Assembly (NCBI GenBank): GCA_002305575.1 | Contig: DBPP01000046.1 | Location: 1-37,671, forward strand | DNA length: 37,671 bases | Reading direction: 5' to 3' | Source of the DNA: Ruminococcaceae bacterium UBA1417 | GTDB lineage: Bacteria; Bacillota; Clostridia; Oscillospirales; Acutalibacteraceae | Shown here: positions 1-6,397 of the stretch, piece by piece | How the letters are laid out: each line of letters begins with the position of its first letter | Position numbering within the stretch: position 1 is the stretch's first letter | Translations under genes and position numbers: made by a program | Notes under the pieces: generated by a model | The model's input: the letters and a program-made list of their open reading frames with translations, nothing else | Databases searched by the model: none | Told to the model about the DNA's origin: nothing

Positions 1-2
1 AA

Positions 3-707
3 AATCAGCTTGCCGCCGGAGCGTCATATATCGATCTGAATGCGGGCATGTTCGTCGAAGACGAACCCGAGAAACTGGAATGGCTGGTCAAAACGGCCCA
101 GGAGGGCGTCGACGCTCCCTTTTCGCTGGACTCTCCGAATGCCGAAGCGCTGAAAACAGCGTTGAAGATAGTAAAAACGAAGCCCATCATCAACTCCATC
201 ACTCTGGAAAAAGAGCGATTCGATTCCATCCTGCCTCTTGTGCTCGAATACAGCACAGGGGTGATCGCCCTTTGCATGGATGACAGCGGCATGCCTGAGA
301 CGACGGATGAGAGGGTCGCCATAGCGGACAAGCTTATTGAAGGGCTTACTTCAAAGGGTGTAAGCATCTCAGATATCTATATCGACCCAATGGTCAGGCC
401 GGTGGGTACCGGTTCACATTACGGCACAGTGGCCCTGGAGACGATCCGGAGCGTCCGTACCAGGTTTCCGGAAGTGCATATCACATGCGGCCTGAGCAAC
501 ATATCTTTCGGCCTGCCCGCGAGGAAAGTACTGAACCAGGCCTTCCTTATCGCAGCGATGGCATGCGGCCTGGACTCTGCGATACTCGATCCGCTGGACA
601 AAAGGCTGATGGCTTACATATACGCATCAGAAGCATTGCTGGGCAGGGATGACTTCTGCATGAATTATCTGGCGAAGTACAGGGAAGGTCTCATCGAACT
701 GCCTTAA
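3..707 (+). CDS. Methyltetrahydrofolate:corrinoid methyltransferase (pterin-binding), 5'-truncated
   Basis: The reading frame is open from base 3, so the true start lies left of the window. The 234 visible residues form a dihydropteroate-synthase-like TIM barrel of the MeTr/AcsE/MtgA group, which moves the methyl group of methyl-tetrahydrofolate to a cob(I)amide on a corrinoid protein. Visible family landmarks are YIDLNAG near the left edge, IYIDPMVRPVGTG mid-way and CGLSNISFGLPAR, whose Asn contacts the pterin N5 in studied homologues. Known enzymes are about 260-270 residues, so only a short N-terminus is missing. The corrinoid partner is not visible, so Wood-Ljungdahl and methylamine or glycine-betaine roles cannot be separated. 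Arg is mostly AGG (7 of 10 counted after base 48), unlike genes right of 3.6 kb. Confidence 0.85.
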   Translation, partial: NQLAAGASYIDLNAGMFVEDEPEKLEWLVKTAQEGVDAPFSLDSPNAEALKTALKIVKTKPIINSITLEKERFDSILPLVLEYSTGVIALCMDDSGMPETTDERVAIADKLIEGLTSKGVSISDIYIDPMVRPVGTGSHYGTVALETIRSVRTRFPEVHITCGLSNISFGLPARKVLNQAFLIAAMACGLDSAILDPLDKRLMAYIYASEALLGRDDFCMNYLAKYREGLIELP

Positions 708-805
708 AATCCTGCGCACCTGCATAAAAGACTGTACCGATTTGCTTCGCAGGGCTTGCAGACTATCGTCGGAAGTCTGGCAGACCCGCTTCAGAGGATC
801 CGCAG

Positions 806-823
806 ACCCGCCTTAATGCGGGT
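806..823 (+). terminator. Weak hairpin between methyltransferase and tmcAL
   Basis: A six-base stem (ACCCGC/GCGGGT) with a six-base loop is followed by TATTTGTG. The short stem and poor T-tract make it at best a leaky terminator. A CAGACCCGC direct repeat sits in the same 140-base gap. Confidence 0.3.
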
Positions 824-847
824 ATTTGTGTAAACCGGGAGGACCGA

Positions 848-2125
848 ATGAAAATCATCGGGATCGTAGCTGAATATAACCCGTTCCATTATGGACACCT
901 GTATCATCTTCAGTCCGCCCGCAGACTGACCGAAGCTGATTGCGTCGTGATCGTGATGAGCGGCAACTATACCCAGAGAGGTGAACCTGCCTTAGTCAAC
1001 AAATGGGCAAGGGCTGAAATGGCATTGCTTTCAGGAGCCGACCTCGTGATAGAACTGCCTGTCGCCTATGCCATGGGCAGTGCCGAATATTTCGCGTTCG
1101 GCGGCGTCAGGCTGCTCGACAGCCTGGGAGTCGTAAACGCGATATGCTTCGGCAGCGAATCCGGAAAAATCGAAAACCTGCAGAAGATCGCCGCTATCCT
1201 CGCGGATGAACCCGAAGAATATAAGGAACTGCTTAAGGCTCAACTCTCCGGCGGTCTCTCATTCCCTGCCGCAAGGCAAAAGGCCCTCTCGTGCTATTTG
1301 CGGGATAAATATGGGAAGGACAGGCATACCCGGCTGCTGAAAAGTTCCAACGACATCCTGGGAGTCGAATATCTGAAAGCTCTGCTTCGGCTTGGCAGCA
1401 AGATAGAGCCCGTTACGATAGGCAGGGTCGGAAGCGGCTACAACTCGACGGAACTGAGAGGCAAATTCAGCAGCGCCACATCCATTAGAAAAGTCCTCAG
1501 CATCAATCAGTGGCGGTACGCAAAAAAACTCCTCGAATCCTCCATGCCTACAGAGTCGCTCTCAATCCTGGAGCGTGAGATCGAGCTCGGCAGGGGGCCT
1601 GTCTTCCCCGCATCTTTCGGGCCCTCGATAATATCACTGATCAGACGGATGTCCGCCGATGAACTGAAAGGCCTTCCGTATATGGAGGCAGGCCTGGAAA
1701 ACAGGCTGAAGCTGGCTGCAGACAGATCCGGCACATATGAGGAACTTGTCAATAACATCACCACAAGGCGCTACACCGCCACCAGGATACAAAGGATCCT
1801 GTTCAGCCTGCTGATCGGTCTTGACAGCGGGATATTCGGATACTTCAACAGCCTGGGCGGGCCTGCGTATATCAGGATACTCGGATTCAACCGCACAGGA
1901 AGGAGGCTGCTGTCCTCCATCAGGGGCAGAACGGATCTGCCTGTCATCACGAAGGCTGCGGATTTCAAGACATCGGACATCCCGGGAGCTACTGAAATGC
2001 TTTCCCTTGAGTCGAACGCAACGAACCAGTATGTACTGGGTTGCGAAAATCCATATTTCAGGACATCAGGCAGTGATTTTACGCATAATGTCATAAATAT
2101 CGATTCTTCTGCAAAAGACGCATAA
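848..2125 (+). CDS. tmcAL: tRNA(Met) cytidine acetate ligase TmcAL
   Basis: A 425-residue protein of the nucleotidyltransferase-like family once called DUF795/YlbM. In Bacillus subtilis this enzyme uses acetate and ATP to acetylate the wobble cytidine of elongator tRNA-Met (ac4C34). The N-terminal IVAEYNPFHYGHLYHL contains the HxGH-type nucleotide-binding motif, followed by VIVMSGNYTQRGEPA and NDILGVEYLKAL, all typical of the family. Length matches known members (about 400-430). The start has a good site, GGGAGG, seven bases upstream. The family is essentially restricted to Firmicutes, which fits the window. Arg codons are mainly AGG and AGA, so it shares the coding style of the left-hand block and not of the genes after 3.6 kb. 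Confidence 0.93.
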   Translation: MKIIGIVAEYNPFHYGHLYHLQSARRLTEADCVVIVMSGNYTQRGEPALVNKWARAEMALLSGADLVIELPVAYAMGSAEYFAFGGVRLLDSLGVVNAICFGSESGKIENLQKIAAILADEPEEYKELLKAQLSGGLSFPAARQKALSCYLRDKYGKDRHTRLLKSSNDILGVEYLKALLRLGSKIEPVTIGRVGSGYNSTELRGKFSSATSIRKVLSINQWRYAKKLLESSMPTESLSILEREIELGRGPVFPASFGPSIISLIRRMSADELKGLPYMEAGLENRLKLAADRSGTYEELVNNITTRRYTATRIQRILFSLLIGLDSGIFGYFNSLGGPAYIRILGFNRTGRRLLSSIRGRTDLPVITKAADFKTSDIPGATEMLSLESNATNQYVLGCENPYFRTSGSDFTHNVINIDSSAKDA

Positions 2126-2219
2126 AAATTTGCGAATGTTTTCTTAATTATTTCGTATATCAGAAGGAATTTTTTCAGGCATATAGAATAGGTATATATA
2201 AACATGATGGAGGTGTATT

Positions 2220-3017
2220 ATGAAATACTTGTCCAAAGCTATCGATTTCGCAATTAAAAACTGGATGCTCATCATCCCCGTGTTTGCTTTGATGGCTATA
2301 GTTAACCTCATACAGAGCGGGGCAGCAGCCGGTCTGGCTTCGTTAATTACGCTCGCAGACATGGACAAATTCACCAGTGTTGAAGGATTGCTCAGCGTTA
2401 TCCCGGTCATTTTCGGAGCAATAATTGGAGGCAGTATCCTGGGACTGATTTCACGGTTTATCTATGAGCCCGCAACATACGGCCTTGCCAGCAAAGGCAT
2501 TGAAATGGGAAGCGCAAGTCTGAACGACTTAGGAGCAGCCCTGAAAGAGAACATAGTTAAATTCGTCATGTTCCTTATAGGATCACTTGTAGTGAACCTG
2601 ATTCTCGGTATCGCTTCATTTTTGGTCATGCTTATCATGGTCTTGCTGGTCAGTTTGCTCAAAGGCTTTGGTGTTGTTCTGATGATTATCGTGATTATCG
2701 GACTCGTTATATTCTACATAGCGTTCAACACACTTATTAGCCTCTGGTTTCCAGCAATGGTCACTGACGGCCTCGACGTATTCGCCGCTTTCAAAAAATC
2801 CATTGAGATCGTCATAAGCTGTTTCTGGACAGTATTCGGAATCACAGTGCTGGTTGGTATAGCTGCCAGCATTGCCTCATTCATACTGGGCTTCCTTGGC
2901 GGCATACCGGTGCTTGGTACCATCATACTCACTGCCATTCCGGCCATCCAGTACTTTGTCCTGGTAGTCTTCTCTCTGCTGGTCTACCGTGAAAATACCG
3001 GAAGAGTATCTGCCTGA
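2220..3017 (+). CDS. Polytopic membrane protein of unknown function
   Basis: A 265-residue, very hydrophobic protein with about six membrane segments, near residues 13-33, 55-80, 113-150 (probably two), 155-180, 200-225 and 230-255. The cytosolic loops are short; one loop, about residues 84-110, carries several charged residues (GLASKGIEMGSASLNDLGAA). The overall pattern resembles DUF4013-type or glycerophosphodiester-phosphodiesterase-like membrane domains, but I cannot place it firmly and assign no function. The start is well supported by GGAGG eight bases upstream. It lies between tmcAL and tyrS with its own 94-base AT-rich leader and is followed by a clear hairpin, so it may be a single transcription unit. 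Confidence 0.85.
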   Translation: MKYLSKAIDFAIKNWMLIIPVFALMAIVNLIQSGAAAGLASLITLADMDKFTSVEGLLSVIPVIFGAIIGGSILGLISRFIYEPATYGLASKGIEMGSASLNDLGAALKENIVKFVMFLIGSLVVNLILGIASFLVMLIMVLLVSLLKGFGVVLMIIVIIGLVIFYIAFNTLISLWFPAMVTDGLDVFAAFKKSIEIVISCFWTVFGITVLVGIAASIASFILGFLGGIPVLGTIILTAIPAIQYFVLVVFSLLVYRENTGRVSA

Positions 3018-3054
3018 TATATTACTGGATACCAAAAACAACAAGTAAAGAGTC

Positions 3055-3084
3055 AGGGATACTGGAAACAGTATCCCTTTCAGT
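3055..3084 (+). terminator. Rho-independent-type terminator after the membrane protein gene
   Basis: A perfect ten-base stem, AGGGATACTG at 3055-3064 and CAGTATCCCT at 3069-3078, closes a GAAA tetraloop and is followed by TTTCAGTTTG. The T-tract is interrupted, so efficiency is uncertain. Confidence 0.6.
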
Positions 3085-3153
3085 TTGTCCCGGTGCTGGC
3101 CGATACTGCATCGGCCATGACATTCACTGCATCGCAAACACCTGCATCAAAGC

Positions 3154-3182
3154 TTGAATCTCTGTATACAGTATGGTAAAAT
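3154..3182 (+). promoter_or_regulatory. SigA-type promoter for tyrS
   Basis: TTGAAT at 3154-3159 and TAAAAT at 3177-3182 are separated by 17 bases. Transcription would begin near 3189, leaving a leader of about 20 bases, too short for the T-box riboswitch that often controls tyrS in Firmicutes. The site also overlaps the upstream in-frame ATG at 3173, which argues against that ATG being the start. Confidence 0.6.
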
Positions 3183-3208
3183 ACTCAAAAACTAAAGGGA
3201 AGGTTATT

Positions 3209-4441
3209 ATGGCAAACAATGTATTCGATACACTGAAAGAGAGAGGCTTTATCGCCCAGCTCACGCATGAAGAAGAAATAAGGGAACTTCTTTCCAACAA
3301 CAAGGTCACGTTTTATATAGGCTTCGATCCGACCGCAGACAGTCTCCATGTAGGCCACTTCCTTCAGTTGATGGTCATGGCGCACATGCAGAGGGCCGGA
3401 CACAAGCCCATCGCCCTCATAGGCGGAGGCACGGCCATGGTCGGCGACCCGTCAGGCAGGACCGATATGCGCAAAATGATGACCCGTGAAACGATAAATC
3501 ACAACGCTGAGAAATTTAAGCTCCAGCTTTCGAAATTCATCGACTTCTCCGAAGACAAAGCCATCATGGTCAACAACGCCGATTGGCTGCTGAAGCTCAA
3601 TTACGTGGAGCTTCTGCGCGAGGTGGGCGCCTGCTTCTCCGTGAACGCCATGCTGCGGGCGGAATGCTATAAGCAGCGGATGGAGAAGGGTCTCAGTTTC
3701 CTTGAGTTCAATTACATGATCATGCAGAGCTATGATTTCTACGCGCTCTACCAGAAATACGGCTGTAACCTGCAGTTTGGCGGCGACGACCAGTGGAGCA
3801 ACATGCTCGGCGGAACGGAGCTGATTCGCCGCAAGCTTGGCAAGGATGCTTCCGCAATGACGATCACGTTGCTGACGGATTCGCAGGGCAAGAAGATGGG
3901 CAAAACCGCCGGTAATGCGGTCTGGCTTGACCCGAACAAGACCTCCCCCTTCGACTTCTACCAGTACTGGCGGAATGTTGACGACGCGGATGTGCTCAAG
4001 TGCATCAAGATGCTCACCTTCCTTCCGCTTGAAGAAATTGAAAAGATGGAAGCTTGGGAAGGCAGCCAGCTCAACCGCGCGAAGGAAATCCTTGCCTATG
4101 AGCTGACCAAAATGGTTCACGGTGCAGAAGAAGCCGATAAGGCGCAGGCCGGCGCGCGCGCCCTCTTTGGCGGCGGCGCCAACGCCGAAAACATGCCCAC
4201 AACAGAAATTACCGCGGCAGACCTGCACGACGGCGCCATCAACATTTTGGATCTGATGCTCAAGGCCGGCCTCATTCCCTCCAAAGGTGAAGGAAGACGG
4301 CTCGTGCAGCAGGGCGGTGTCTCCATCGATGACGCAAAAGTGACGGACATTGCGAAGACATGCACAGCAGCAGACTTTGAAAAAGGTTATATCATCATCA
4401 AGAAGGGCAAGAAAGTTTACCATAAGATTGTTCTGAAATAA
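3209..4441 (+). CDS. tyrS: Tyrosyl-tRNA synthetase TyrS (coding style changes part-way)
   Basis: Charges tRNA-Tyr in the cytosol. The 410-residue class I synthetase shows the HIGH motif as HVGH at residues 47-50, GGGTAMVGDPSGR in the Rossmann fold, the tyrosine-pocket region QSYDFYALY...GGDDQWSN, a KMSKS equivalent read as KMGKT near residue 229, and a C-terminal S4 RNA-binding domain. I chose ATG 3209 because AGGGAAGG lies five bases upstream and the promoter overlaps the earlier ATG. Before about base 3497 Arg is mostly AGG/AGA and ATA is common for Ile (4 of 6). After about 3600 Arg is nearly always CGN and ATA is absent. The reading frame is intact across the switch. The gene ends at a bidirectional terminator facing the comEA-like gene. 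Confidence 0.95.
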   Translation: MANNVFDTLKERGFIAQLTHEEEIRELLSNNKVTFYIGFDPTADSLHVGHFLQLMVMAHMQRAGHKPIALIGGGTAMVGDPSGRTDMRKMMTRETINHNAEKFKLQLSKFIDFSEDKAIMVNNADWLLKLNYVELLREVGACFSVNAMLRAECYKQRMEKGLSFLEFNYMIMQSYDFYALYQKYGCNLQFGGDDQWSNMLGGTELIRRKLGKDASAMTITLLTDSQGKKMGKTAGNAVWLDPNKTSPFDFYQYWRNVDDADVLKCIKMLTFLPLEEIEKMEAWEGSQLNRAKEILAYELTKMVHGAEEADKAQAGARALFGGGANAENMPTTEITAADLHDGAINILDLMLKAGLIPSKGEGRRLVQQGGVSIDDAKVTDIAKTCTAADFEKGYIIIKKGKKVYHKIVLK

Positions 4442-4470
4442 CCGGTAAAAACGAATAACCGGTAAAAACG
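4437..4470 (+). repeat. Two tandem 17-base copies over the tyrS stop codon
   Basis: AATAACCGGTAAAAACG occurs at 4437-4453 and again immediately at 4454-4470. The first copy contains the tyrS TAA stop. It looks like a recent short duplication and has no evident function. Confidence 0.9.
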
Positions 4471-4480
4471 ACAAAATAAA

Positions 4481-4524
4481 AACGGCACACAGCAACTGTT
4501 TCCAGCGGCTGTGTGCCGTTTTTT
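4481..4524. terminator. Bidirectional terminator between tyrS and the comEA-like gene
   Basis: A perfect 13-base stem pairs 4481-4493 with 4508-4520 around a 14-base loop that can itself form a small CTG/CAG hairpin. Plus-strand readout ends in TTTTTT. Minus-strand readout ends in a T-rich run (complement of AAAATAAAAA). It serves two convergent genes. Confidence 0.88.
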
Positions 4525-4536
4525 ACGAGATCTTTT

Positions 4537-4908
4537 TTACACAAAAATGTAAGGCGCAAGCTCTTCGAGTGTTTTGTCGCCAATGCCGTCTACCGCACGC
4601 AGTGCACCGATGTCGGGGAACGGACCGTTCGCCTCCCGATACGCAAGGATTCTTGAAGCAAGTACTTCCCCGATGCCCGGCAGCGCGTCCAGTTCTGCGG
4701 CCGACGCTGTGTTAATGTTGACACGCGGCGTTTCCGATACGGAAGCCGATGCAGAATCTGGAGAAGCCGTTGCTGCGGATGGAATCGAGACGCGTGTAAC
4801 CGTATATGGCTCCAGCTGTTCCTCTGTACCGACCACAAAAAGCAATACCAGACCGCAACTCATCACAAACAGAACAAACAACAGGAAAAGCCTATGCGAT
4901 TTTGTCAT
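4537..4908 (-). CDS. ComEA-like helix-hairpin-helix DNA-binding protein
   Basis: A 123-residue protein with an N-terminal membrane anchor (HRLFLLFVLFVMSCGLVLLFVV), a Ser/Ala-rich linker, and a C-terminal double helix-hairpin-helix domain. The domain starts VNINTASAAELDALPGIGE and ends with VDGIGDKTLEELAPYIFV, the classic ComEA signature. ComEA binds incoming DNA at the membrane during transformation; short anchored versions like this are common in Clostridia. An upstream in-frame ATG at 4974 would add 22 residues, but ATG 4908 sits one base after the rluD stop (TGACATG) with GGAGGA upstream, which indicates translational coupling. It is the last gene of the long minus-strand run. A second competence-like protein, the ComEC-type metallo-beta-lactamase protein, lies at 29.6-30.5 kb. 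No ComEC channel is seen. Confidence 0.88.
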   Translation of the reverse strand: MTKSHRLFLLFVLFVMSCGLVLLFVVGTEEQLEPYTVTRVSIPSAATASPDSASASVSETPRVNINTASAAELDALPGIGEVLASRILAYREANGPFPDIGALRAVDGIGDKTLEELAPYIFV

Positions 4909-4909
4909 G

Positions 4910-5830
4910 TCAATCGTCCTCCGGGCGGAGTGTGCGCAAAAAATCCGTGAAATACTGTGGAAGCGGGGATTCAAACTCCATGTATACCCCGGTCCGCGGA
5001 TGAGTAAAACCGATCAGGCCGGCATGGAGACACTGGCCGCCCAGCGAAGTGATCACTTTTTTAGGGCCGTACACTGGATCCCCTGCGACGGGGTGGCCGA
5101 TGTACGCCATATGCACGCGAATTTGGTGGGTCCGCCCCGTTTCAAGGCGCAGGCGAAGCTGCGTAAACCCATCAAAATGCCGGACGACAAAATAATGCGT
5201 CACAGCTTCCCGCGCGGACGGCGACTGAACCACCGCCATACGCTTTCTGTCCTGTGGATGCCGGGCAATTGGCGCATCAACTGTGCCGTCGGCCTTTACG
5301 CGACCGTAAACGACGGCGCGGTACTCCCGCGTAAAGCTGTGCACCCTGATCTGTTCAGCAAGGCTGCGATGCGCCGCGTCGTTTTTCGCCACGATCAGAA
5401 GGCCACTCGTATCCTTGTCAATGCGGTGCACAATGCCGGGGCGAATTACACCGTTGATACCGGAAAGCGAATCCCCGCAGTGGTAGAGCAGCGCATTGAC
5501 GAGCGTTCCGTCTTCATTGCCGGCAGCCGGATGCACAACCATCCCCTTCGGCTTGTTGACGACGAGCAGATCCGCATCCTCATAAACAATATCGAGCGGG
5601 ATGTTCTGCGGCAAAACCTCCAAAGGCCGAGCTGGCGGGATTTCCACCACAAGCACAGCCTGCGCCGGCAGTTTCGCACTTTTCTGCACAGGGACACCGT
5701 TATAGAGCACGTGCCCATCCCGAATCAACGTCTGCACCGCCGAACGGGAAAGCGACGGCATCGCCGCTGAAATCGCCTTATCAACGCGGATGCCGGCCTC
5801 TGTTATGGTGATTTCACACTTCTGTTCCAT
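4910..5830 (-). CDS. rluD: RluA/RluD-family 23S rRNA pseudouridine synthase
   Basis: A 306-residue enzyme that isomerises uridine to pseudouridine, most likely in large-subunit rRNA. It has an N-terminal S4 domain (about residues 8-65) and the RluA catalytic domain with HRIDKDTSG at 135-143, where Asp138 is the expected nucleophile. RTHQIRVHMAYIGHPVAGD near residue 235 is the second family motif. The start overlaps the end of lspA by 17 bases with AGGA just upstream. The lspA-rluD pair is conserved across Firmicutes (ylyB in Bacillus). The exact target (1911/1915/1917 or another site) cannot be read from sequence, so the symbol is a family-level assignment. Confidence 0.92.
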   Translation of the reverse strand: MEQKCEITITEAGIRVDKAISAAMPSLSRSAVQTLIRDGHVLYNGVPVQKSAKLPAQAVLVVEIPPARPLEVLPQNIPLDIVYEDADLLVVNKPKGMVVHPAAGNEDGTLVNALLYHCGDSLSGINGVIRPGIVHRIDKDTSGLLIVAKNDAAHRSLAEQIRVHSFTREYRAVVYGRVKADGTVDAPIARHPQDRKRMAVVQSPSAREAVTHYFVVRHFDGFTQLRLRLETGRTHQIRVHMAYIGHPVAGDPVYGPKKVITSLGGQCLHAGLIGFTHPRTGVYMEFESPLPQYFTDFLRTLRPEDD

Positions 5831-6326
5831 GATCCTGTGTTTCCAGAGTTTCGGCTTCGGGTGCGCAATCGATGCGCTCCTTTTTATCCTTCACAAAGAG
5901 ATACCAGACTGCAAACAAAACGGCGCCAATCACGACGCAGCAATCCGCAAAATTGAATACGTATGGGAAAAACAGCACGTGGATATAATCGACAACGTAA
6001 CCAAACGCAATGCGGTCAATCAAATTGCCAATACCGCCGGCAATCACAAGCGTGCACCAGGTGTAGGAAAGCAAACAGTGGTGCTTGTAACGAAACAGGA
6101 AAAAGATCGCGACGGCGCAGAGCAAAAGCGTCAGAATCATAATGACCCACGAAAAACCGGGGAAAATTCCGAAAACAGCACCCGTATTCTCCAGATAGGT
6201 GAATTCCAGAAGGCCCGGAATCACGCTGACCGATCCGACCGGCTTTAAGTTTGTGATCACGGTCATTTTGATAAACTGATCGACAGCGGCAAGCACGACG
6301 GTCAAAATCAAAGCAAGAAAAGGCAA
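5814..6326 (-). CDS. lspA: Signal peptidase II (prolipoprotein signal peptidase)
   Basis: A 170-residue integral membrane aspartyl protease that cleaves diacylglyceryl-modified prolipoproteins. Four membrane segments are visible. The catalytic Asp pair lies in GNLIDR (Asp104) and FNFADCCVVIG (Asp128), and the ENTGAVFG motif is present near residue 46. The start codon is TTG, supported by AAGGAG seven bases upstream and by alignment of the first membrane helix. The C-terminus is extended by an acidic tail after KDKKER that overlaps rluD. It follows ileS, as in most Firmicutes. Confidence 0.94.
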   Translation of the reverse strand: MPFLALILTVVLAAVDQFIKMTVITNLKPVGSVSVIPGLLEFTYLENTGAVFGIFPGFSWVIMILTLLLCAVAIFFLFRYKHHCLLSYTWCTLVIAGGIGNLIDRIAFGYVVDYIHVLFFPYVFNFADCCVVIGAVLFAVWYLFVKDKKERIDCAPEAETLETQDHGTEV

Positions 6327-6397
6327 AGAAATTCTCCTTACAATCCGAAAGGCGCAAGCCGGGTCAACCGGTTTGCACCTTGGAATTCATTTATTTT

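Noticed and set aside
708..847. Direct CAGACCCGC repeats considered as an attachment or CRISPR-like site
   Set aside because: Only two short copies, no regular spacing and no associated genes.
3018..3208. T-box riboswitch upstream of tyrS
   Set aside because: The promoter at 3154-3182 leaves a leader of only about 20 bases, and the upstream hairpin belongs to the preceding gene.
3452..4495. Long open frame (347 codons) antisense to tyrS
   Set aside because: Protein has no recognisable family and mirrors the codon bias of tyrS, which shows clear synthetase motifs on the other strand.
4574..5770. Long plus-strand open frame (398 codons) opposite rluD and the comEA-like gene
   Set aside because: It runs antisense to two genes with conserved catalytic motifs; its product is Arg/His-rich and low in recognisable content.
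6351..6379. Imperfect hairpin between ileS and lspA considered as a terminator
   Set aside because: The stem contains mismatches and a G-T pair and, in the direction of transcription, is followed by the lspA ribosome site and not a T-run. At most it is a processing or attenuation element.
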